Source of the DNA: Trueperaceae bacterium
GTDB lineage: Bacteria > Deinococcota > Deinococci > Deinococcales > Trueperaceae
Assembly (NCBI GenBank): GCA_007122815.1
Contig: SKSV01000160.1
Span: forward strand, 1-6,831
DNA: 6,831 nucleotides
Direction: 5' to 3'
The position numbers and the translations under genes are program-made. The notes beneath the pieces are model-generated. The model saw only the letters and a program-made list of their open reading frames with translations. It was not told the origin of the DNA and searched no databases. Of the stretch, positions 1 to 5,555 are shown one piece after another; position 1 is the first letter of the stretch; every line of letters begins with the position of its first letter.

Positions 1-1
1 A

Positions 2-394
2 AGGCTGCCGGCAGGCGCTCGCGTCGACGAGGTCTTGTCGGTGGCGCGGCACCTGCGGCGCAGCGACTCCGCCGCACTGGAGGAGGCCATCGAGAGGCTC
101 GGATTGGATCCGCTGCTTGCGCGGAGGGTCAACACGCTTTCGGGCGGTGAGACGCAGCGCGTGGCGGTGGCGGTCGCCTTGCTCGGTCGACCGAGGGTCT
201 GGCTGCTGGACGAGCCAGCCTCAGCGCTGGACAGCGAGGGCCTCGAGCGGCTCGCGACCTGGCTCGACGAGCACGTGTCGCACGGCGGCACCGCTCTGGT
301 GAGCGCCCATCGCCCGGACGAGGTCGAGCGGCTCGCACGGCACGTCGTGAGACTCGCCGAGGGTCGGGTGGTAGGCGCGGCGGCCTGCCTGTAG
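2..394 (+). CDS. ABC transporter ATP-binding protein, C-terminal part (start outside window)
   Basis: The reading frame is open from the left edge and ends at TAG 392-394, giving 130 visible residues. These cover the second half of an ABC nucleotide-binding domain: signature motif LSGGE (visible residues 46-50, followed by TQRVAVAVAL), Walker B VWLLDE (66-71), D-loop SALD (74-77) and H-loop histidine 103 in SAHR. The glutamate after the Walker B aspartate is present, so the visible half looks catalytically competent. Walker A and the Q-loop must lie upstream of the window. The protein stops soon after the H-loop region (EGRVV and a few residues), so it is a compact NBD without an accessory C-terminal domain. 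A TTG at 35 lies in frame but is internal to the fold and is not the start. The gene converges on the permease at 406 with only 11 nt between stops. Its partner permease should lie to the left, so it is probably not part of the leftward operon. Family is certain; substrate is unknown. Confidence 0.93.
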   Translation, partial: RLPAGARVDEVLSVARHLRRSDSAALEEAIERLGLDPLLARRVNTLSGGETQRVAVAVALLGRPRVWLLDEPASALDSEGLERLATWLDEHVSHGGTALVSAHRPDEVERLARHVVRLAEGRVVGAAACL

Positions 395-405
395 CCAACC
401 CGCAC

Positions 406-1473
406 TCACGCCTGCACCGAAGGTCCCCCCAGCCGTCGGCCGAGCGCCCCAACCAGCACCGCCAGCGCTGCGCAAATGGCGAGCGCCACCAGCAGGTCCG
501 GGGCGACGTCGGAGAGCGTCGACCCGCGGGTCGTTACGGCCACGATCGGGTCCAGGAACCAGTAGGTGGGGAAGAGCTTGGCGATCCACTGGGGCCACTC
601 GGGGAAGAGGTAGAAGACCACCGGCCCGATCAGGATGATGTTGAGGCTCTTGAAGAGCGTGTACAGCGAGCGCGCGTCGCTGGAGATCACGCCGTAGACC
701 AAGCCGATCATCACCGCCATGGTCGCCCCGACTAGGAGCGACACCAGCAGGCCCGCGGGGCTCCCGGTCAGCGCGCCGTTCAGCGCCAGCGTCACCGTGC
801 CCATCGCCACCGCCAGGACCAGGCCGAGGGTCGCCTTCGCCACCAGCACGTCGGTGAGGCTTGCGGGGGTGACCAGCAGCGCCTCCAGGGTGCGTCTCTC
901 ACGCTCCTCCACCAGGCTGAAGGAGGTCACGAAGACGCCCGACACCAGCATCGCCATCAGCACCAGCAGAGGCACCAGCCGCTCCACCATCGAGAGATCC
1001 TGGGCGTCTCCCGTAGTCACGACCTCGACCGTGACCGGAGCGGAGCGCCCCTCGACAGACCTGATCAGGTCGAGGGTCGTCACGGAGACGATCACGCGGT
1101 TCGAGGCGAGGCTCTCGCCCGAGACGAAGAGCGGAAGCGCGGGGCGGTCGCCCGCGCGCAGCGCCTCGTCGAAACCCACGTCGATGACCAGGCCCGCGTC
1201 GAGGTCGTGTCTCTCGACCAGCAGCTCGAGCGTCGCCTCGTCTGGCACGATCCTGCTGTCCAGCTCGGGGAGGTCGAGAAGCGCCGCGGCCAGCTCCGAT
1301 CCGCCAGGGTCTACCACGCCGACGCGCGGACGGGCGTCGAAGAGGGAGCCGAACACGCCGTGCACCAGCAAGGTCATCAGCACGGGCATCACCAGCGCCC
1401 AGGCGACGAGCGGTGAGCGGGGACCCAATGCTAGGTCCTTGCGCAGTATCGCGAGCGTGGTCCGTAGCCTCAT
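406..1473 (-). CDS. ABC-2 type transporter permease (second permease of the operon)
   Basis: This predicted membrane subunit of an ABC exporter has 355 aa. The fold is the usual ABC-2 layout. An N-terminal cytoplasmic stretch ending in a TM helix (about 20-42) is followed by an extracytoplasmic domain (about 45-163), then five more TM helices (about 164-185, 209-232, 239-263, 274-290, 326-346). Between TM2 and TM3 lies the conserved cytoplasmic coupling segment EERERRTLEALLVTP (189-203), diagnostic of the family that includes NatB and YhhJ. The frame extends upstream to 1641, but ATG 1473 is chosen. It overlaps the preceding permease's stop as ATGA (1470-1473), has a Shine-Dalgarno-like AGGAAGGTGG at 1490-1481 with a 7-nt spacer, and begins with the typical MRLRTTLAILRKDL. 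It is the last gene of the operon and probably pairs with the other permease as a heterodimer. Substrate unknown; sodium, drug or lipid export are all seen among relatives. Confidence 0.93.
   Translation of the reverse strand: MRLRTTLAILRKDLALGPRSPLVAWALVMPVLMTLLVHGVFGSLFDARPRVGVVDPGGSELAAALLDLPELDSRIVPDEATLELLVERHDLDAGLVIDVGFDEALRAGDRPALPLFVSGESLASNRVIVSVTTLDLIRSVEGRSAPVTVEVVTTGDAQDLSMVERLVPLLVLMAMLVSGVFVTSFSLVEERERRTLEALLVTPASLTDVLVAKATLGLVLAVAMGTVTLALNGALTGSPAGLLVSLLVGATMAVMIGLVYGVISSDARSLYTLFKSLNIILIGPVVFYLFPEWPQWIAKLFPTYWFLDPIVAVTTRGSTLSDVAPDLLVALAICAALAVLVGALGRRLGGPSVQA
1470..1473 (-). other. ATGA stop/start overlap between the two permease genes
   Basis: The TGA stop of the upstream permease and the ATG start of the downstream permease share bases in an ATGA on the minus strand. 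This arrangement favours translational coupling and roughly equal subunit production. It also decides the downstream start at 1473 over the longer frame opening at 1641. Confidence 0.9.
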
Positions 1474-2585
1474 GCGCGCGCCACCTTCCTCGCGAGTGCG
1501 AACCAGCCGAGCGCGAACACCAGCGCAGCCCAAGCGGCGGCGGACGCCAGGTAGGGGATCAACTCCAGCACGCCGCGACCGTAGGAGGAGGCGCCGACGA
1601 GCGCCTGCAAGACCCCGTAGCTCGGCAGCACCTGGACCCACACGGAGGCGCTGCCGGGGAACAGCAGCGCGACGGACGGCACCATCAGGGGGATCAGGAA
1701 CAGGACACCCAGGAAGAGCGTGCTCATGAAGTCCCTTCCGGCCGAGCCGGTCAAGAGCGCGATGCCGGAGACGAGCACCGCGCCGAGCAGCAGGGCGAGC
1801 AGTAGCGCCGGCACGTTCCCCACGAAGGAGCGCGTCAGCAGCAGCAGCAAGAGCGCTTGCGAGAGCGCCAGCAGAGTGCCCGTGAGGCCCTTGGCGCTTA
1901 TCAGGTCGGCTACCCGCGCCGGGGTCACGACGATGGCCGAGACCGTTCGCGAAGCCACTTCGCTGGCGATCAACGAGGCCAAAGCGAGCGATTCGGTTAT
2001 GAGCACGAAGAAGACCAGGAGTGGGCGCAGGCGCTCACGGAGGGGTAGCTGGTCCCCCGCGCGGTCCTCGCCCAAGACGATCACGTCCCCCTCCGGGAGG
2101 GTGACGGGCAGCGGGGCGCCCGAGAGCATGAGGGCGAGTTCGCGCACCGCACTCGTCATGGCGCCGCGCACCTCGCGGGGGACCGCCGCGTCCACGTACA
2201 CGCGGACGGTGACGTCCTGGCGGGTCGCTACGCGCACCACGAAGGCTTCGGGCAGGGCGAGCCCGACCTGCACCTCCGGGCCGCCATCGGCTTCGCCGGC
2301 GACCGCTGCCCGCAGGGACTCCTCGTCAGAGAAGCCGATCACCTCGAGGCCCACCTCGTCGTCCGCGAGCGCGAGCTGCTGCAGGGCGCTAGCGAGTCCG
2401 GAAGGGACTATCCCCACGCGGATCGTCTCGTCGACGCGGTCCGGCAGCAGCCAGAAGATCACCACGAACATCACCAGCGCCATGGCGGTCAACGCCACCC
2501 AGAGCTTGTCGCGCGAGAACTCGAGCAGGTCCTTGCGCACGATAGCGGCGACCAAGGCCGGCCGTGACGGTATCGCTCGCTTCAC
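1470..2585 (-). CDS. ABC-2 type transporter permease (first permease of the operon)
   Basis: This 371-aa membrane subunit begins with GTG at 2585-2583. It has the same architecture as its downstream partner: TM1 at about 28-48 after a basic cytoplasmic N-terminus (IVRKDLLEFSRDK), an extracytoplasmic domain at about 49-186, then TM helices at about 187-208, 228-251, 258-279, 287-309 and 342-366. The coupling segment between TM2 and TM3, EVASRTVSAIVVTPAR (209-224), is a diverged form of the E-x-R-T-L-E-x-L-L-x-T-P pattern seen in the partner. The two permeases are therefore paralogous but clearly diverged, as expected for a heterodimer. The GTG start is supported by a GTGA overlap with the ATPase stop (2582-2585) and by AGAGG at 2596-2592 with a 6-nt spacer. 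Its own stop overlaps the next gene as ATGA, so translation of all three genes is probably coupled. Family assignment is firm; substrate is unknown. Confidence 0.92.
   Translation of the reverse strand: MKRAIPSRPALVAAIVRKDLLEFSRDKLWVALTAMALVMFVVIFWLLPDRVDETIRVGIVPSGLASALQQLALADDEVGLEVIGFSDEESLRAAVAGEADGGPEVQVGLALPEAFVVRVATRQDVTVRVYVDAAVPREVRGAMTSAVRELALMLSGAPLPVTLPEGDVIVLGEDRAGDQLPLRERLRPLLVFFVLITESLALASLIASEVASRTVSAIVVTPARVADLISAKGLTGTLLALSQALLLLLLTRSFVGNVPALLLALLLGAVLVSGIALLTGSAGRDFMSTLFLGVLFLIPLMVPSVALLFPGSASVWVQVLPSYGVLQALVGASSYGRGVLELIPYLASAAAWAALVFALGWFALARKVARA
1481..1490 (-). promoter_or_regulatory. Ribosome binding site of the second permease
   Basis: Read on the minus strand, AGGAAGGTGG ends 7 nt before ATG 1473, which is normal spacing. 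It lies inside the end of the upstream permease coding sequence. It supports the 1473 start and allows initiation in addition to coupling. Confidence 0.65.
2582..2585 (-). other. GTGA stop/start overlap between ATPase and first permease
   Basis: The ATPase TGA stop overlaps the GTG start of the first permease in a GTGA on the minus strand, repeating the 4-nt overlap at the next junction. It decides the GTG start, which is also preceded by AGAGG at 2596-2592 with a 6-nt spacer. Confidence 0.88.
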
Positions 2586-3469
2586 GCCAGGCCTCTACCC
2601 GTCATCCGCACGAAGACGTCCTCCAGAGTGGCCTCGTCGGTGTGGATCGTCAGCAGCTCACCCCCGCGGGTCGCTTGAGCGAGCTTCTCGGCCGACTCCT
2701 CACCGTCGAGCTCCACGACGCGCTCGGCGACCTCGCCGCTGGCGAGACGTACGCGCACCCGCACGCTGCGCTTGCCGAAGGCTAGCTTCAGCCCCTCGGG
2801 AGTGTCGAGGGCGAAGAGTTTCCCCTCGTTGATGAAGGCCACGCGGTCAGCGAGCGCGTCGGCCTCCCACATGTCGTGGGTGGTTATCAGCACGGCACAG
2901 CCGCCCTCGGCCTGCTCGCGGATCACACCGCGGATTGTCTGAGCCGACACCGGATCGAGGCCGTCGCTGGGCTCGTCGAGGATGAGCACTTCGGGGTCGT
3001 TCACCAGGGCACGGGCGATCATCAGCCGCTGGCGCATGCCCTTGGAGTAGCCCGCCACCCGGTCGCGCCCGCGCGTGGCCAACCCGACGCGCTCGAGCAA
3101 TGCCTCCGAGTCCAGGTCCTTCACCCCGTGCAGGCGCGCGAAGAAGCGCAGGTGCTCGACTCCCGAGAGCGAAGGGTAGAGGTTCTTCTCTTCGAAGCAC
3201 ACCCCGATCAGGCCCTGCAGCTCCTCCCTATGGCGTGCCAGGTCGCTGCCGAGCAGTTCGATGCGCCCCGCGCTGGGTCGGTACTGGCCGGTGAGCATCT
3301 TGATGGTGGTCGACTTGCCTGCCCCGTTCGGGCCTAGGAAGCCGAGCACCTCGCCGCGCGCTACTTCGAAGGAGAGACCTCGCACGGCTTCGCGCGAGCC
3401 GTACGAGAAGCGCACGTCCTGAACGCTGATCGCGGGGGTGGTCTGGGTGCTGGGTCGGGATTGCGTCAT
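2582..3469 (-). CDS. ABC transporter ATP-binding protein of an ABC-2 exporter
   Basis: This 295-aa ATPase should energise the two permeases encoded downstream. Motifs in order: Walker A GPNGAGKST (46-54), a Q-loop region reading IGVCFEEKNLY (88-98) in which the usual glutamine is Glu93, an exporter-type signature YSKGMRQRL (141-149), Walker B VLILDEP (161-167), D-loop GLDP (170-173) and H-loop TTHD (His198). A C-terminal domain of about 75 residues ends in LEDVFVRMTGRGL, the usual tail of NatA/CcmA/DrrA-like ATPases. Length is normal for the family. ATG 3469 is the chosen start. An in-frame GTG at 3475 is a close alternative because AGG lies only 5 nt before it, whereas it is 11 nt before the ATG. 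The frame opens at 3517, but those residues are Arg-rich and unlike the family. It is the first gene of the operon and overlaps the next gene by GTGA. Confidence 0.95.
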   Translation of the reverse strand: MTQSRPSTQTTPAISVQDVRFSYGSREAVRGLSFEVARGEVLGFLGPNGAGKSTTIKMLTGQYRPSAGRIELLGSDLARHREELQGLIGVCFEEKNLYPSLSGVEHLRFFARLHGVKDLDSEALLERVGLATRGRDRVAGYSKGMRQRLMIARALVNDPEVLILDEPSDGLDPVSAQTIRGVIREQAEGGCAVLITTHDMWEADALADRVAFINEGKLFALDTPEGLKLAFGKRSVRVRVRLASGEVAERVVELDGEESAEKLAQATRGGELLTIHTDEATLEDVFVRMTGRGLA

Positions 3470-3523
3470 CGCCACTCGATCCTCGCCGAGCCGGCATCGT
3501 GTTCGCGCTCGGCGCAAGCGGTG

Positions 3524-3529
3524 ATTCTA
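3524..3529 (-). promoter_or_regulatory. Possible -10 box of the ABC exporter operon
   Basis: On the minus strand these bases read TAGAAT, one mismatch from the TATAAT consensus and unusually AT-rich for this region. Transcription would start near 3517, giving a leader of about 48 nt before the ATPase ATG. No convincing -35 hexamer is seen at the expected distance (TGGCGC at 3552-3547), so the call rests on the -10 alone. The box sits between the arms of a 6-bp inverted repeat, CGGCGC (3510-3515) and GCGCCG (3530-3535). Confidence 0.45.
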
Positions 3530-3589
3530 GCGCCGGCCGCCTCGGTGCGCCAGGGACGGCCGTACGGGGTGTCGCAGCGCGTCAGCGCG

Positions 3590-3595
3590 TAGGCT
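3590..3595 (+). promoter_or_regulatory. Possible -10 box of the SLC13 permease gene, leaderless type
   Basis: TAGGCT fits the TANNNT form and ends 8 nt before ATG 3604. A transcript starting 6-8 nt after the box would begin at or just before the start codon, which fits the absence of a clear Shine-Dalgarno. Leaderless genes of this layout are common in Deinococcus. No good -35 is visible (GGGTGT at 3567-3572). Confidence 0.4.
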
Positions 3596-3603
3596 GTTGC
3601 GCG

Positions 3604-5466
3604 ATGGCAACCGACACGCTCCTGGTGTTCGTGATCCTGGCCGCGACCGTCGCGCTGTTCGTCAGCGACCGCCTCCGGCTCGACCTGGTCGCGCTCATGT
3701 CGCTCTTGTCGCTGCTCCTCACGGGCATCCTCACGCCGGCGCAGGCGCTCGCGGGCTTCTCGGACCCACTGATAATCATGATCGCGGGCCTCTTCGTGGT
3801 CTCGACGGGGTTGTTCCAGACTGGCATCGCCTCGCGCCTGGGGCGCTGGTTGGGGCGCGTGGCGGGGACCAGCGAGGTGCGGCTGATCGCCCTGGTGATG
3901 GTGATGACGGGCCTGCTCTCCGGGATCATGAGCTCCACGGGCACGGTCGCGGTGATGCTGCCAGTGGTGGTCACGCTCGCCTGGCGCGCGCGGTTGAGCC
4001 CCAGCCGCCTGCTCATACCCCTGTCGATGGCGTCGCTCATCGGCGGGATGACGACGTTGATAGGAACGCCTCCGAACCTGGTCGCCTCCAATCAGCTGGT
4101 GGCGCAGGGACTGCCGCCCTTCGGGTTCTTCTCGTTCACGCCACTCGGTCTGGTGATGCTGGTGCTGGCGGTCGCCTTCATGACCACGATCGGCCGCCAC
4201 TGGCTGGTCCCGCGCGCGCCCACGAGTCCCAGCGGAGAGCTGGACGGGCAACCTTCGCTGGCCGAGCTCGCCCAACAGTACGGGTTGCCCACCCACGTCT
4301 TCCGCGCGGAGGTGCCGAGTCGCTCGGCCCTGGTGGGTCTCACGCTGCGCGAGCTTGAGTGGCCCGAGAGGCACCAGGTGCAGGTGCTGGCCATCGACAG
4401 CGAGGCCCAGATGGGGTGGGGCCAGCGCCGCACTCGACGCCACGCCGAACGCTCCAAACCTCTGGGTCCCGTGACCGAGATAGAAGCCGGAGACCGCCTG
4501 GTGCTGCAGGGTCATCGGGAGCACGTGGAGGCGCTCGCCGCCGAGTACGGCATCGACGTCGAGGAGGTCGACGCTCACGAGGAGGGCGTCATACCGGCGA
4601 ACCTCGGCTTCGTGGAGGTGCTCCCTACCCCGCGCTCGCGCTGGCTCGATCGGAGCCTCGAGCAGCTCAGCTTCCGCGACCGCTTCGGCGTACAGGTCGT
4701 CGCGGTGCGGCGTGACGGGGCCAGCATCACCGAGGGCTTGGCTAAGCTGGTGCTGCGCTTCGGCGACACGCTGCTGGTCGAGGGACCGCGAAGGGCCATC
4801 GAGGTCCTGCGCCGGGAGCGCCTCGACGCGGTGGTGCTGGCCGAGCCGAACGGCATGGAGGCCGAAGCCCCTCGAGCCGACCGGGCTCCCATCGCGGTGA
4901 CGGTGATGGTGGCGATGCTGTTGGTCATGACCTTCGGGTGGGTCCCGAACGTCGTGGCGGTGCTCGTGGCGGCGGTGGTGATGGTCCTCTTCGGCTGCCT
5001 GACGATGGACGACGCTTACCGGGGCATCAACTGGGAGGCCGTGGTCCTGATAGCGGCGATCTTGCCCATGGCCACCGCACTGGAGATCACGGGTGGCCTC
5101 GACCTGGTCGTCGACGGGCTCGTTGGCAGCCTGGGGCCGCTCGGTCCCTTCGCGATGCTGGCGGGGCTGTTCGTGCTCACTTCCGTCGCGAGCCAGGTGA
5201 TAAGCAACACCGCCACAGCCGTGCTGCTCGCGCCCATCGCGTTCCAGGCGGCGGCAACCCTCGGTGTGTCGCCGTACCCAATGCTGATGACGGTGGCGCT
5301 TGCGGCCTCCACCGCCTTCGCCACACCGGTGGCCACTCCGGTCAACACCCTGGTGCTAGGTCCTGGTCAGTACCGCTTCGGCGACTTCTTGCGAGTCGGC
5401 GTGGTGCTGCAGGCGCTGGTGCTCATCGCGACGCTCCTCCTGGTCCCCCTACTCTTCCCCTTCTGA
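3604..5466 (+). CDS. SLC13/DASS-family permease with two RCK_C (TrkA_C) domains
   Basis: This 620-aa inner-membrane transporter probably imports an anion such as sulfate or a carboxylate together with sodium or protons; the true substrate cannot be read from sequence. An N-terminal membrane half (about 1-200) carries SSTGTVAVMLP (110-120) and IGTPPNLVASNQL (153-165). A central cytoplasmic insert (about 205-425) holds two RCK_C/TrkA_C-like repeats at about 230-318 and 327-406, each ending in the typical GDRLVLQG or GDTLLVEG strand. A C-terminal membrane half (about 428-620) carries VISNTATAVLLAP (532-544) and FATPVATPVNTLVLGPGQY (572-590). The paired SNT-type motifs and the RCK_C insert match the SLC13 permease group that includes E. 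coli YfbS and cyanobacterial sulfate transporters. The frame is open from 3499, but the upstream residues are not hydrophobic. ATG 3604 gives a start running straight into TM1 (LLVFVILAATVALF). No clear Shine-Dalgarno is present; a TAGGCT box just upstream suggests leaderless initiation. Confidence 0.92.
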   Translation: MATDTLLVFVILAATVALFVSDRLRLDLVALMSLLSLLLTGILTPAQALAGFSDPLIIMIAGLFVVSTGLFQTGIASRLGRWLGRVAGTSEVRLIALVMVMTGLLSGIMSSTGTVAVMLPVVVTLAWRARLSPSRLLIPLSMASLIGGMTTLIGTPPNLVASNQLVAQGLPPFGFFSFTPLGLVMLVLAVAFMTTIGRHWLVPRAPTSPSGELDGQPSLAELAQQYGLPTHVFRAEVPSRSALVGLTLRELEWPERHQVQVLAIDSEAQMGWGQRRTRRHAERSKPLGPVTEIEAGDRLVLQGHREHVEALAAEYGIDVEEVDAHEEGVIPANLGFVEVLPTPRSRWLDRSLEQLSFRDRFGVQVVAVRRDGASITEGLAKLVLRFGDTLLVEGPRRAIEVLRRERLDAVVLAEPNGMEAEAPRADRAPIAVTVMVAMLLVMTFGWVPNVVAVLVAAVVMVLFGCLTMDDAYRGINWEAVVLIAAILPMATALEITGGLDLVVDGLVGSLGPLGPFAMLAGLFVLTSVASQVISNTATAVLLAPIAFQAAATLGVSPYPMLMTVALAASTAFATPVATPVNTLVLGPGQYRFGDFLRVGVVLQALVLIATLLLVPLLFPF

Positions 5467-5469
5467 TGA

Positions 5470-5494
5470 CGCCCTGCGCGCGCTAGCATGGGCG
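5470..5494 (+). terminator. GC-rich hairpin just after the permease stop
   Basis: CGCCCTGC (5470-5477) can pair with GCA (5486-5488) and GGGCG (5490-5494), leaving T5489 bulged and an 8-nt loop. It begins 4 nt after the permease stop codon. There is no following T-tract, so it is not a classic intrinsic terminator. It might act as an mRNA 3' end stabiliser or a weak terminator, or be chance pairing in GC-rich DNA. Confidence 0.25.
5484..5489 (+). promoter_or_regulatory. Possible -10 box of the sensor gene
   Basis: TAGCAT fits TANNNT. A transcript would start near 5496 and carry a leader of about 60 nt before ATG 5556. No -35 could be confirmed because the upstream bases are permease coding sequence. 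The alternative is read-through from the permease gene. Confidence 0.3.
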
Positions 5495-5518
5495 CCGTCG
5501 CCGATCGCACGCCGCGAG

Positions 5519-5537
5519 GTGGTCCAAGGGTGACCAC
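5519..5537 (+). other. Inverted repeat in the sensor gene leader
   Basis: GTGGTC (5519-5524) and GACCAC (5532-5537) are perfect reverse complements around a 7-nt loop. The 3' arm ends 6 nt before the ribosome binding site and overlaps the 8-nt palindrome CCACGTGG (5534-5541). It could be a small RNA hairpin affecting translation or a protein-binding dyad. In such GC-rich DNA it could also be chance. Confidence 0.35.
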
Positions 5538-5543
5538 GTGGCC

Positions 5544-5550
5544 GGAGGAG
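5544..5550 (+). promoter_or_regulatory. Strong ribosome binding site of the sensor gene
   Basis: GGAGGAG lies 5 nt before ATG 5556 and is the best Shine-Dalgarno sequence in the window. It fixes the start of the sensor gene. The contrast with the permease gene, which has none, suggests the two are translated by different initiation modes. Confidence 0.8.
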
Positions 5551-5555
5551 TTCCC

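Larger units (their letters stand above)
3470..3603. other. Divergent intergenic region between exporter operon and permease gene
   Basis: These 134 nt separate two genes read in opposite directions, and both promoters should lie here. The candidate -10 boxes are about 60 nt apart and do not overlap. Apart from these and a short inverted repeat around the leftward box, no operator or riboswitch could be recognised. The long frames that run through this stretch have no family-like residues. Confidence 0.6.

Noticed and set aside
395..405. Possible bidirectional terminator between the convergent ATPase and permease stops.
   Set aside because: Only 11 nt separate the stops, and no stem-loop with a T-tract is visible on either strand.
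1474..1641. Upstream extension of the second permease frame to an earlier start at 1641.
   Set aside because: The extra 56 residues are Arg/Gly-rich and overlap the other permease by 170 nt. The ATGA overlap and ribosome binding site point to 1473.
719..2832. Two long plus-strand frames (719-1729 and 1720-2832; 336 and 370 aa) opposite the permease genes.
   Set aside because: They are rich in Ser, Thr, Arg and Ala with no hydrophobic segments or motifs. They lie antisense to well-supported permeases and are typical of stop-poor high-GC shadows.
3499..3603. N-terminal extension of the SLC13 permease to 3499.
   Set aside because: The added 35 residues are not membrane-like or signal-peptide-like, and would cover the whole divergent promoter region.
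3466..4578. Minus-strand frame of 370 aa opposite the SLC13 permease.
   Set aside because: The translation is His-, Gln-, Arg- and Glu-rich, low in complexity and without any domain. The opposite strand encodes a recognisable transporter.
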